Positions 40,931 to 52,727 of a stretch of 64,000 nucleotides of DNA are shown piece by piece. The stretch comes from Antedon bifida (Eukaryota; Echinodermata; Crinoidea; Comatulida; Antedonidae): positions 5,866,501 through 5,930,500 of the forward strand of contig OY727103.1 in assembly GCA_963402885.1 (NCBI GenBank). The letters are read 5' to 3'. The position numbers and the translations under genes are program-made. The notes beneath the pieces are model-generated. The model was not told the origin of the DNA. It saw nothing but the letters and a program-made list of their open reading frames with translations, and searched no databases. Numbering within the stretch: position 1 is the first letter of the stretch; every line of letters starts with the position of its first letter.

Positions 40931-43900
40931 ATGGCATCTAAAGAAGTGACGAGCACTTCTAAGCAACGCTTTGTTGACATCCACCATCCAGATTTCGATA
41001 GTTATGACAATGAGATGTCGGTGGAAGATTACAACTTCTACTCAAAAAACAAAGATGAGTTCCGCAAAATGTGGTTTGATCAAGTACGCTAACCTTTCGT
41101 TATTGCATGTTAAAGAACTTGTTAGGAGGATCGTCTGAATCAAAAAGAGCTGCTGTGTGAACCATCCATCCATATTTTATATCATAATATGACCAGACGA
41201 TATTTACAAATCCATTAAAAATAAATCGTCAACACAATACAAAAAGCTTGATAAAATAAATTTCAATTTTTACAAATAAAATAATAATAAATGAATGAAT
41301 AAATCCGAATACATATCTTTTTCTTTACATTCATGTAAACAATTGATTATTTAAAATTGAATTTTTTGTGATCCAAAACAAATTAGAATTTATGAAAAAC
41401 CTATCTTCATTTTAAAATCATTTATTTCTCATTTGTAAATAAATTATAAGGCATAAAAAAAGATAAACACAATATGCTTATTACGAACAAAGTCCTACAG
41501 TACATGGTCTTTTGGAGTCGAGTAATTTTTGTATTGAAAAAAAAACCCTGGAACCTGATAGGACTAGAACCCAGGACCCTAGGATTGAAAGCCAAGCATC
41601 TTAACCACTGAGCTACTCTATATTGTTATATTAGACATGGTCTATTACTAATGCTGGTATCTTGATTGTTTTATTTAACTGGTTTTATTACTTTTCGCAG
41701 ACTTTACTTTTCTGGAAGCGGTTCAATCTCAACTATAAAGCATTCCTCGTCGACTATGGAACGGTTTACAAACTACGAGCTTCGGTAAGATTTTTTAAAA
41801 TTAGGAACAATAGAATATGTTTGTATATTTTTTTTTTTCCGAACTTACTCTTCTTATTAATTTACATAGGAAGGATGATATACAAATAATGAATTTTTAT
41901 GAGTGGAATGGTACAAATAATTTCATGATGCAAATTATGAAATTCTATTTTCACGTGAAAATATAATTTCTAAAAATGAAATTCGCACGAATATAAAAAC
42001 ATTCATTATTTGTTTTTATAACATCTAAGTAGATAATTGCCATTCATGTTCTGATCTTGTTGTTGCGAAGGAGTAATCATGTAGTACGCGTTCCATTCAC
42101 AGAAGCTATTGGATTGCACAAAAAATAATTTTGTTAATACTATTACACGATCGTTAAATAGTACATACTATTCCACAATCGTCCAATCAATATTTATTTA
42201 AGTGTTATATAAATACAATTGAGTTCATTTTCAAATCCAGATAATTGATAAAAAAAAGAAGTAAATAAAATATAGATAATTGAAAAGTTAACAATAATAA
42301 TTGGAAGAGATGCCTTCGAAAGGTTGCACCACCTTTTCAAAAACAAAGACAAAATGCCCAACACAACATGAACAAAGAATGTTATGGATATGGATGAAGC
42401 TGACATCATCATACAAATACAGATACAAATAAAAATATTTCAATTAGTTGTATTGCTTATTACAGGGACCCCTGATGGACATGTTACTGAAGGAATGTTG
42501 GGGATACCTGGACAGACAGACTACAAAGTGTAAGTTAAGCTCTGTCTATACTATCAAACTAGTTTGACAAAAAAAGTGTGATGTGCCCAAATATGGTAGT
42601 GATATGCCCAAATGTGGTTGTGATATGACATGATCCATATTTAGGCATCACATTGTCATATAAAGTTTGATAGTGTAGACAGAATTAAGAATTAAGAACG
42701 TAAACAGATTGGCTTTCAGTGACAGCAAAGTGTTACAAAATATTATTTAGTATATTATGAAAACACATACAGTAAATCATCATATATTTTTGTAAAGCAA
42801 CATGCAGATAAAAAATTTATATAAATATGAATAATTTCTTGGTAAATGTCTAGCATTTTTGCATACAAGGATCATATACAGTAATATACACGCTGCAGGT
42901 GTGTTGATCTGTGTGGGCGCTTTACTTCTGGCTTCCGTAGGTCCGAAGGTGATGGGCAAATCCGAATTTCCTCAGTTTCCAGTTAACCTTGAGGACGATA
43001 CTAAATACATTTATTAATGCGTGACTGCATAGAGGGCGTGAATAGCGTATCGAATGTTCGATTGCCGCAGCCATATTGTTGATAGCTGCAATGCTAACTA
43101 TTTATGTATTAATATGGTAGTTGGACAATTTTATTTTGTGTTACAGCAAATGATGTTGAACTTGTTATGCGGCTGATTGAAGATGGTTATGTGTTGATGA
43201 AATCCAGAGACAAACTACCGTTTGTTGACGTACGTGATAGAGGTAAATAAATGTTTCAAATCATCAATTAATATACAAATAATGAATGTTTATGAGTTGG
43301 ATTGAAAATTCCAAATGGACACGTGATGCGTAATTACCCAATAAATTTACAAGAATGTAATCGGTTGTGTTTGAGATATATATCAATTATTACTAATTAT
43401 ATTGTTTGAATTTTCGAAGGTTTTACTCTCTGACTTGTATTCTTTATTTAGAAAAATGCCCTTTCCTGAATGAAACCACTAAAAAAATTTTCCGAAGGTT
43501 TTTTGGAGCTCCAAGAAAAAATGGTTTACGGTTAAAGGTCAGTATCTGGTTTTCTAATACAAATGGTTTTTATATGTAATAGCTTTGTATACAAATTAAT
43601 GTATGAATCCAAAGGCAAATTACTGAAAAAAATGACAATGCTGTGGGTATCAGTGGCTGGATCTCAATGGAGATACAAAAAAACAGCCAGAAAAGTTAGT
43701 TTTGGTAAAAGTGAATAACTATTAAAAAAAGGAAGAAAAAAAAAATTATTATTAATAAATTAAAAATGTTGTTTGTCAATACCCACCCTATTTTGCAATT
43801 GATTTTTGTCCCATGCCAGTGTCAGGACTGTAATTAACAGTAATATCTGTTGTTCCAGGTGTGGTATCAGTATCCTTTATATGTCAAATATACAGCAGCA

Positions 43901-46900
43901 CTGTGTAAGGTGTTGAAGAGATGGATCAAGGCAACCACGTTTATAGAAGAAGACACAGGGAATTATTGGAAATTACCAGTTAAACGTGTTTTAGATTCGT
44001 ATGAGCTGGACTACTCTATGCTAATGGGTAAAGAGACTAAGCCTCCATGGGTTCATCCAGATCCAGACAGTAATATGTGGTGGGACAATGGTGGCCTATC
44101 CACAATGATGTTCCTTTCGCCAGAAGGTCCAAAGATTCTTGCACGCTACTTAGATCTGTATATTCCTGAATACATGGACAAGAAGGAGTTGGAAGAACAC
44201 AAAAAAGAGCAGGAAAGAAAGGCAGAAGCTAAGAAACAGGAGGAAATAAAAATTATTGAGTTTGCTTTGAAAAAGGAAGCGGAGAAGAATAATCTTGAAA
44301 AGAAGATGGAGGAGCTTAAAATACCGAAATCCAAACTTTCGGAAACAGAATCTCAGAAATCAACAGATAAAGAGGATGACATAGAGGAGGATAAACAAAC
44401 AGAGGAGAAGAAACCTAGAGCACCAATAGAATTAGTTATGGATGCTGATGAAATACGAAAACTAATTGAAAGTGATGATTTTGAGATGGAGGCTGGAGAA
44501 ACGCATTTAAACGATGAGATGGCGCGTGATTTGTTCAAAGCAAAATTAACAGGTGCAATCCCGAAAGATTCAACACTCAAATCATCTGAGAATGGCATTC
44601 ACAAGAATCAAGGAAAAAACAAGTCAAAATCGAAAAAACCAATAAAAGTTGAAATTGATTCAATCACTAACCAGAATGCACGAGCCAGAAAGAATAAAAA
44701 TAAGTCGGGTGAGAATGCTGGGGATAAGAAAGTGCACAACGTGACAATCAACCTATCTGGTGAGGGAGGAACGCAAAGAAAGGTTGTCCTTACAATCGAT
44801 AAAGAGAAGCCAAAGAAAGAAGTTGCTGGAATGGTTTGGAATCCTCCAATCTTCAAAGAGGGAAGTTTTGCGCAAGTACTCCTGGCAAAGGTTGATGATG
44901 AAGATGAAACCGATCCACATTTGATGTTGTCAAGGAAGATACTAAAAAAGAAGAAAGGTGTTGACTACCAAAATGACTCGGATTTGGAGTATGCAAGTCG
45001 ACATCTTCATGTTCTGAGTTATCAATCCCGACTGAAGAATGTTCCAGCTTTACGCAAGATTATTGATCCTGAGGAAGAAAAACTTAGATGTCGACAGTAC
45101 AGAAGGAGTGTTGAAGCCCTTAAAGGTCATGGCATTGATGCAATAGAGTTGGCCAACGGTCACCTGATGTCCTGCAATGCTTGGAAGTGCGATATCTTTA
45201 TGACCGATGACTGCTTGGATGGGTTAATGCTTGTGAAAAATAGAAAACATGGCAAGGTGCTACATAAGGCAGATCGAACAAAAGGCCGGAAGCAACGTGT
45301 GAAAGCACCAAAAAATATGAAGAGAGTTTTACGCGATGAGAAAATCCGACAGAAGAAGGAAGAGCTTATGAAGGCAATTAGATTGAAACAAGAGGTTATG
45401 CGAAAAACATGGGAAGAAGAGAAAGCAGTTGTTGAAAGGCGATACAATTCAACGAAAAATCCTTCTGCAGATGAAAGTCCATTTATGATGTACAAGAGTC
45501 TGCTATGGGATGTGGTTGGAGGAGATGTACGTGCAATGCGAAATATGATCACTGTCTTGAACGACACATGTAATCATGATATCAATGTAACTGCTCTCAC
45601 GAAAGAGGAGAGGCAGCAGATAGAAGATGACAACCAACTTATTGGCATTGTGGTAAAGAAGATTGCAGAATACAAAGACGACCAACCATTTATTGCTTTT
45701 CCTCCAGGAATGGACCAAGTGCTTGACATCTACCATGCAGTTATCATGGCTAAAATGCTACGAGAATCGTTGAGGGAACAATACAATGAAGATGATGGAC
45801 ACACATCTCCAGGAAGATCGATCATTCTTGACACATTTGCACAGATGGTTCCTCTCTTAGCAGATGAGGTTAAATATGACAACATACAGAAAATAATGAA
45901 ATACTTTGATGGTAAAGACAGATACAAAGCTACCCTTGAATGGCAAATCATTCAAGAGGCAGAAGTGAGGATGCAAATAGAGGGAAAGATCAAAGGAGTG
46001 CCTGTGACTCGTGAGGACCGCAGGAAATACACAAAACATCCTGATTTTGAGAATATGGTCTTTGACAAGCTACTTGAGGGTTACAAGAATCGTGAATGTG
46101 GAAGAGAGGTTAAAAGAAGGTCGAAAAAAGGAGGTAGGTATTTTAAATACAAGACATAATATTTATGAACAATTAATTCATTTTTTATTTCTAAATATGA
46201 ATACATACTACAATAAAAAGATTATTCAAAAACCAAACATTTAGATTCTTAAAAAACACATTCTTATTATATCAATTTGAATAGGCCTTCTGTATTTTAT
46301 CACTTTTTGATATTGTGTACTGTAGTTAGTAGTTTTTCATATCTCAAGAATATTTAATCAAGTCACTCCTTAAATAAATGCTTCCCTTGAGTAAATTCCC
46401 TAGTATGATAAGTATGTTTAAAAAAAAAGAACATTTTTCTTTTTGTAGATCAAGATGTTGGTGATTGGTCAGAAGAGAAGTTTGATTGGACCAATAAAGA
46501 AATGCTCTTGATTGAGCAGGTGATGGCAAAGATCGAAGATGATTTGAAGAAACATCTGCATATAACGGTACAAAATGGGTCAACCCCAGAGGTTCACTCA
46601 ACACCAAAGAGGAGCCGATATGAGGAAGGCAAAATTGAATATGCTTTACAAATGATCAGGAAGCAGGAGATGAAAGAAATGGAAGCTGAGAAGTTAAAAG
46701 AATCAGAGAAAAGAAAAGATGCAGACATCAGAAAGGAAGTAGAAACAAGGAAGGAAGCAGAAAAGAGGAAAGAAGCTGAAAGGTTAGAGCAGGAAAGAGA
46801 AGATGAGAGGGTCAGAGAGATGTTCAGAAAAGATGCAGATAGGAGGAAAGAGAAGGAAAAAGAACTAGAGAAAGAAAAAGAATTAGAGAAAGAAAGAAAG

Positions 46901-48492
46901 TTAGAGGAGGAAAGAGAATTGCAGAAGATGAAAGAGAAGGAAGAAGAAGAGAGGATCCAAGAGATGCTCAGAAAAGATGCAGAAAAGAAAAAGAAGGATG
47001 AGATCAAAAAGCGGAAGGAAAACGAAGCAGATAAGATTAAAGAAGTCAATGGTCAGGAAGAGATGACCAACGGTGATTCAAAGAAACACAAGAAGCCTTA
47101 CGATTTTAAAACATGCTCTTTTTGTGGAAACGTCGAAACTGTTCGTAAGCAGTTCAAACGGTGTCAAAGGTCAGTTAATTTACAATTTACAGCAAAAAAA
47201 CACATAACAATTAGATCCATGGTCTTATTGAAATGCGATGTCATTACAATTTGGATTATTATAATGTTTTAATTAAATTTCTGCCCTCCAATCGAAAGAA
47301 CATTCATCTATATTATATTGATCCATAGAGTTTGTATATTTGATTTAATACAAATTTATTCTACTGCATATACATAGGGTAACATCATTTTCCGGAATTG
47401 TACTGGGAAGGTTTCCAACTACATTTGAATATTATCTACCCCTAGTGGTGTGGTGATGGTGGGTTGGGTGATTGGTTAATAGGGTATCAAAATGATGGGA
47501 CTTATACTAGAAAAGGTTTTCAACTAAATTTGAAAATTATCGACCCCTAGTGGTGTGGTGATGGTGGGTTGGATGATTGATTGATCAATAGGGTATCAAA
47601 ATGATGGGACTTATACTAGAAAAGGTTTTCAACTAAATTTGAATATTATCTACCCCTAGTGGTGTGGTGATGGTAGGTTGGATGATTGATTGGTTAAAAT
47701 AAAGGGAATTGTACAGGAAAAGGTTTCAAAACTACATTTGCATTTGGGTTACAAGGTATCTTTGCTAGTACAGTCATCTGATTCTTATCAAAGTTAACCC
47801 AAACAAGAAGGTTGGAGTCTTTACTTCTTTTTATCAATACATTTGTTTTATTTTATGTACAGATGTGTTGAGCAGAAGTCAGAGAAAATACGCTTTTACT
47901 GCAAAAAAGAATGTCAAGGTATGATAATTTTTAAGAAAATAAATTAAGAAGGTTTGGGTAGTACAATATACAACTCACTACCCATTCTGATGTCTTCTTT
48001 CTGGCACACTGCACTTTTCTGTCAATTTAGTGTCATTACGTATAGTCAGATCATACACATACAGTACTATACTGTATATGATGTTGGTTAAAAACAACAT
48101 TATACAACAACTAAAAATACAATTGCACTGTATTTTAAAATATGATATGTTCTACTCTGTTTAAAAAATAGAGTAAAAGAGTAAATGTGGCAATCCAGCC
48201 CAGCATGGAATGGTGTATATTCGTTTTAAAAGGGATTAGGCTTAATATTTATAAAGACAAAATATTTGGCACACTTGACGTGTCATACCTATTCTGGCGA
48301 TGGAATCCAAATAAAAAAAATGCTAAAGCTTTGTGCAAGTCTACTTTTCGCACACACAGATTTGTTTTTAATTACCAACTTGTTTGTTTAAGATTTTAAG
48401 TTTCTTTTATCTTAATTATAATTTTTACATTTTTCTTTGCAGTTACTGACTGGAAGGTCGTACACAAAGAACAGCATGCGGCTGGTTATTAA
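40931..48492 (+). CDS. MYND zinc-finger, coiled-coil protein of unknown function
   Basis: Nine exons with consistent phases: 40931-41083 (ATG, context AAGATGGC), 41701-41784, 42466-42529, 43147-43242, 43452-43537, 43859-46133, 46449-47169, 47863-47918, 48443-48492 (TAA). An acceptor at 40886-40887 shows a 5' UTR intron. The product is about 1194 residues. The N-terminus is globular (DEFRKMWFDQ, WKRFNLNYKAFLVDYG, and a tryptophan-rich MWWDNGG region), followed by two charged coiled-coil stretches. The last ~50 residues form a MYND finger: CSFC, CQRC, YCKKEC and HKEQH. The usual final ligand Cys (HxxxC) is His here. MYND fingers bind proline-rich partners; the substrate or complex is not evident. 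I do not recognise the orthologue. Confidence 0.8.
41545..41620 (-). repeat. tRNA-derived SINE or tRNA pseudogene
   Basis: On the minus strand TAGCTCAGTGGTTAAG is an A box and GGTTCTAGTCC a B box, 30 bases apart as in a tRNA. The anticodon stem does not pair well and no clear acceptor stem is seen, so it is not a functional tRNA. Confidence 0.5.
42535..42688. mobile_element. TTAA-flanked MITE at a splice donor
   Basis: Inverted ends GCTCTGTCTATACTATCAAA and TTTGATAGTGTAGACAGAA are flanked by TTAA (42535-42538, 42685-42688), the target of piggyBac-type transposases. It contains CCAAATATGG-type repeats. The left TTAA starts at base +6 of the intron after MYND exon 3 (donor GTAAG at 42530). Confidence 0.65.
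43604..43705 (-). repeat. Body copy of the hammerhead element B in a MYND-gene intron
   Basis: AATCCAAAGGCAAATTACTG through CAGCCAGAAAAGTTAG matches 30838-30962 except for a deleted middle (the AGCGAAAAGC part). Read on the minus strand it starts within three bases of the predicted hammerhead cleavage site of copy B. Confidence 0.75.
43859..46133 (+). CDS. Large central exon of the MYND-finger gene
   Basis: Acceptor TTGTTCCAG before 43859, donor GTAGGT at 46134; 758 codons plus one base. It starts VWYQYPLYVKYTAALCKVLK, passes a Trp-rich segment, a Lys/Glu-rich coiled coil (KKELEEHKKEQERKAEAKK), and a second conserved-looking half (MTDDCLDGLMLVKNRKHGK, then AFPPGMDQVLDIYHAVIMAK). Minus-strand frames inside are shadows. 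Confidence 0.8.
46449..47169 (+). CDS. Coiled-coil and first MYND half exon
   Basis: Acceptor TTTTGTAG before 46449, donor GTCAGT at 47170. Mostly Lys/Glu/Arg single alpha-helix or coiled coil (EKRKEAERLEQEREDERVRE), ending with the first two MYND ligand pairs (CSFC, start of CQRC). The last codon is completed by 47863-47918. Confidence 0.8.
47360..47720 (+). repeat. Tandem repeat of about 107 bp in a MYND-gene intron
   Basis: CCCCTAGTGGTGTGGTGATG recurs near 47440, 47545 and 47654 with flanking GGTATCAAAATGATGGGAC copies; three units of 105-109 bp. Confidence 0.8.
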
Positions 48493-50491
48493 TTAACCTA
48501 ATTAAAACATTTATCTTCTCAAATTAATTATAAGTTGTCGCTATCGCTTAGTAATAAGTTTTTGCTTACTGTATGTCAACTCGGCCGAATTTAGATAGCC
48601 AATTAATAGTTAAATGTGAAGAAAAAAACAATTCTATAGAAAAATATTTGTTTTGATTTTCTTCCACCTCACTGCACTAGTTAAGTTACCATTTGTTGTT
48701 AAATCAATTTCCCTAAAACTTTGTTATCAAAATTTACTGTTGTGAGAATTTTACAGTACAAATTTTTTAATTTAATTTTGATTTAAGGGATCATGTCAAA
48801 CAGAAGTAGTTATTGCAGTAGAAACATTCTAACATGGTTCCTGAATTTGTTCCACATGAGTGGTTTTGTACTTGTTGTGTGAGTTATCCTCAATAAAGAA
48901 ATTGTGTTTTCATTTAAAGATGTATTGTGCCCCAAAAAACATGAAAAATGAAGATTAATTAAATCACTTCCATAGAAATGAAAACGGAAAAAATAATGTT
49001 TTCACTTATAAAATGACAAAATAAATGGTTAAATTCAACCAAAAATCCATTGGCTGGCAGCCAATTTGACCATTTTTTGCTTTAAATTACATTTTTTTCA
49101 GGTAAATACATTTTTTTTCGATCCAATTTTTGGTCAAAGTAGATAACCATTATGTTACATTAAAATGGAATATTCAACAAAAAAATTAAGAATTATTTTT
49201 TCAGGGGGACAATACATCTTTAAATAAATAAATTTTAATTTGCATTTTATATTATTAATCGAATCAAAAACAAATAAATTATGTAGTTTAATTAGTATGC
49301 GTAATAAAAAGAAAAGTTGAAAATAAGTTTATTAAAGTTGAAAATATTTCTTGTAATAATAAATGGGCCATCAATATAGCTAAACCAGTACTAGTAATAA
49401 AAAAAATAATATATGTAATATTTTATATCTTAATTTCAATTTCGCTATGTGATAAAAATCATAAATCATGCCATGCTAAATTATTATTATTAATGTTTTT
49501 TTTTTCTTTTTATAATGTTTTATTTTCAATTCAAGTTAAAAATAATTTTGTATGTAAATATTTGGTAGTATGTGTCGTCTGCAAATGTATTGACTAATTA
49601 TATAATAATTCATAATTAATGAATTTACCATTTGTTTAAATTCCAGAATATTTTGAAAATGTTCAGATTGTTTTTTGGATGTATGTAATATTTTTTATAT
49701 TTATTCCATTTAAAAAAAATTGTTCCATAATGGGAAAGACACGTTTTGTCTTTGAAATTTTAATTATGCGAATTTAATTTTAATCTTGAATGTAAGTAAA
49801 AACCAAACCTCTCCCACCCCCATTTTAGGACACCCCTACTAAGGGGACACTTCTCCATAAAACAAAGAAGTGGAAATAATATGTTTAAACTCTACATTCA
49901 ACCCCAATTAAAGGTCCCAAAATGTTAATATTTTATTATTATTATGATTATTTTTAAAATGTTACGGTACCAGATATGATGATTATTAATTTGTGTCAAA
50001 GTTACATTGAACTTTTTTTTAAACATGATAACTGCGTTGACCAGTGGCTGTGTTGACCAGTGACTGTGTTAACCATTAGGCCAACGAAATATTCCTCTTG
50101 CGATAAAGATATTTTTGATGGTGGTGGTGGTTGTATTTTTCAATAGATTTTCTTTTTTAATAATCTTTAGTAGGTAGAAAAATAAAGAAAGCAGAATACA
50201 AAAAGTACTCTAGAAAGATTTCTTTTAGTCGATGTTTTTTTTTTAAATTATTGATAGGAGGAAATGTTTAATTTTAACTGATCGAAACAGTGAAAGAAAC
50301 AACAATTTAAGAATTATGATTTCTTTTTAATGTCAGTAATTTTGTTAATTTTGAATAGGTGGTGGTAATTTTAAGTTTATATGAATATGTTTGTTTACAG
50401 ATTACTAAATCAAAATGAATTTATTTATACTGACAGCAATGTTGTTTGGAATAGGTGGTGGTAATTTTAAGCTACTGCTTGTGTGTTTAAT
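48493..50491. other. Intergenic region downstream of the MYND gene
   Basis: AT-rich with poly-A/T runs. AATAAA occurs at 48892, about 400 bases after the stop, and could be the MYND-gene polyadenylation signal. A pogo-like scrap (CCCCTACTAAGGGGACAC) lies near 49842. No gene seen. Confidence 0.45.
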
Positions 50492-50681
50492 CAAGGCAAT
50501 CTAACAGGATGAGCTCAGGAGATCAAAGTGTTTATCTGTGGCTGCAACACGATCAGTTCCACGCCTTATAACAGACACTGCGCACCGCGGAAAATATGCA
50601 CATAGTACAGTACTGTGGTATTTGTTGCAGCCAGACATAAGATAAAAGACGAGCTCAGTGTCCTGTTGTTAGATTGATTTG
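50492..50681. mobile_element. hAT-like MITE, copy 2
   Basis: Inverted ends CAAGGCAATCTAAC and GTTAGATTGATTTG; flanks GTTTAAT and GTTAAAT are a near-identical 7-base duplication. Internal GAGCTC, CAGACATAAGAT and CACGATCAGTTCCACGCC match copy 1 at 29829-30050 in reverse. Confidence 0.6.
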
Positions 50682-50924
50682 GTTAAATACATGATGCAAT
50701 TCTGCAGAAGATATGCATTTTATTAATTTCATCGAATAAAACTAAGATAGTTAGAAGCCTTGTAGGTTTACTATTTTTGCTTTTTGGACAACTAAAAAAA
50801 TAAATGAATATAAATGCCTTACCGTATCTCATGTCACTGTAGTATTTGTACTTCTGAAACTTATAGTAATGTCCAGAGCTGAAAAAAGGGAGAGAGGGAG
50901 TATTCGCACATGATAAGAGAGAAA

Positions 50925-51400
50925 CAGAATAGGAACTGTCGTTGAGCTCAGTATTAAATTTATCACCGACAAAAATGGTTTCATTGACAGTACAAAATAC
51001 TGTACGAAGAAACAGAACAGGAACCGTCGTTAGACTCAATAATGGTCATAGAAAATCTGTCAAGTTTCATTGACAGTACAAATACTGTACTGTGCGAAGA
51101 AACAGAATAGGAACCGTCGTTAGACTCAATAACAGTCATAGAAAATCTGTTAAGTTTCATTGAAAGTACAAATACTGTGCGAAGAAACAGAATAGGAACC
51201 GTCGTTAGACTCAATAATAGGCATAGAAAATCTGTTGTAAGGTTTCATTGACAGTACAAATACTGTACGAAGAAATAGAACAGGAACCGTCGTTAGACTC
51301 AATAATAGTCATAGAAAATCTGTTGTAAGGTTTCATTGACAGTACAAATACTGTACGAAGAAACAGAATAGGAACATACAACATGTTCGGTTTCATTGAT
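50925..51400 (+). repeat. 88-bp tandem repeat upstream of the GPCR
   Basis: GAACCGTCGTTAGACTC (or near variants) recurs at about 50933, 51021, 51111, 51196 and 51284, with units of 85-90 bp that also carry GAAAATCTGT and TTTCATTGACAGTACAAATA. Minus-strand frames here are repeat by-products. A (TA)n tract lies at 51460-51483. Confidence 0.85.
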
Positions 51401-51797
51401 AGTACACAATATGAAACCAAAAGAACAGTCTAGCTTCGAACTAAATAATTTCCATGGATCTATATATATATATATATATATATAGATATTCGATCTATTT
51501 CCACAAGAATAGATATAGGCCTATACAAGTACAGTATAGTATAGGCCTATCTTAATTATGAAGAAACAAACAGAGAATTGTCAGTTTGGTAAATTGGATC
51601 TTTGTTTCTTCGTTAAAAAACCATTAGTGTATTCAGTCGATGAATTCATTCTGCTCATTGATACCACTTGTGTGTGTAATTTCAATAATAAGCAATTATT
51701 TCGAATTTAATTGGTAAACCTTTTTTTTCAAAATGCTAATTACCCGGTGCATATCAACCAATCACAGACGTAGTAAATTCCAATATTGATTTAATAA

Positions 51798-52727
51798 ATG
51801 AAAACGTTTTATTTTATTGATGACATTTTGCTAAAAGTTTTCAAGATGGTCAACGGAACTGTAATGATCTTTTGCGATCTTCCAGTGATATTTGCTGTGC
51901 CATATTTCATAATTTCAGTAATAGTTTTACTTGCGAATACCTTGACTGTTATTGCAGTTCTATCACTAAAAGATCTACAAAAATCTAGTTTTATCATTAT
52001 TGCTAGCGTAGCGATTGTTGATTTTTCTATGGCCTGCTGGATGCTATTGGGACTTGCCAAATGGACTCACACAGGACAATTCTTTTACACTGAAGATTAC
52101 CTCGGCAATATTTCGTTCAACGTAGCAACCCTTCATATTTTATTCTCTTATATTCATCACATCTTTCTGGTATTCGAAAGGTACTTAGCGATTTTCTATC
52201 CTTTTTTCTACGTGGCTAAGGTAAACAACAAACGTGTTATAATTGCATTAGTTGTCGCGTGGACTCTTTGGATATCACTTGTAGTAACACTTATTCGGAA
52301 ATATTCAATTGATGAATATTTTCCGATTATTATGATATTTCTAGTGTTAACTTGCGTTCCGGTGTATGGTTGTCATACTCGAGTATACATCGAAGCTAGA
52401 AAGATATTCTTTGAAATTTCCTCGACGGAAACCAATTCAGCTACGGACAATCACCAACGACACACAAGAATACAAAACTTCAAAGCGACAAAAACTACCG
52501 CCATAATTCTTGGAGCTTTTAGTACGTCTATGATACCATATTTTCTTCAGGTAATCTACGAACTAGTTACCGGTCAAATTGACGACAAAGTGTGTAATAC
52601 CGGCGCTTTTTTGGCAACTACATCATTGTATCTGAATTGTTTGATGAATCCAATCATCTACTGTAGAACAAATAGACACTTCAGAAATTTTTGCAAAAAG
52701 TTTTCCAGAAAAATTATTTGCAAATGA
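51798..52727 (+). CDS. Class A G-protein-coupled receptor, MECA-like, intronless
   Basis: 309 codons from the first ATG. The second ATG (51846, Met17, context CAAGATGG) is the more likely start and puts an N-glycosylation site (NGT) at the N-terminus. Seven membrane segments are visible. Class A landmarks: Asn47 (TM1), Asp75 in VAIVDF (TM2), ERY127-129 (TM3), Trp155 (TM4), Pro247 (TM6), and NPIIY 284-288 (TM7). There is no Cys at the top of TM3 or in the very short second extracellular loop, as in the melanocortin/endothelial-differentiation/cannabinoid/adenosine group. The usual TM6 CWxP is SMIP, so the toggle tryptophan is missing. Ligand unknown. The receptor would signal at the plasma membrane through G proteins if functional. 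Confidence 0.85.
   Translation: MKTFYFIDDILLKVFKMVNGTVMIFCDLPVIFAVPYFIISVIVLLANTLTVIAVLSLKDLQKSSFIIIASVAIVDFSMACWMLLGLAKWTHTGQFFYTEDYLGNISFNVATLHILFSYIHHIFLVFERYLAIFYPFFYVAKVNNKRVIIALVVAWTLWISLVVTLIRKYSIDEYFPIIMIFLVLTCVPVYGCHTRVYIEARKIFFEISSTETNSATDNHQRHTRIQNFKATKTTAIILGAFSTSMIPYFLQVIYELVTGQIDDKVCNTGAFLATTSLYLNCLMNPIIYCRTNRHFRNFCKKFSRKIICK

Noticed and set aside
41545-41620. Functional tRNA gene
   Set aside because: A and B boxes are present but the acceptor and anticodon stems do not pair; better explained as a tRNA-derived SINE.
46594-47049. Minus-strand Ser/Phe-rich ORF
   Set aside because: Antisense shadow of the Lys/Glu coiled-coil exon.
50683-51420. Minus-strand ORFs with repeated VLSMKL motifs
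   Set aside because: Produced by the 88-bp tandem repeat.
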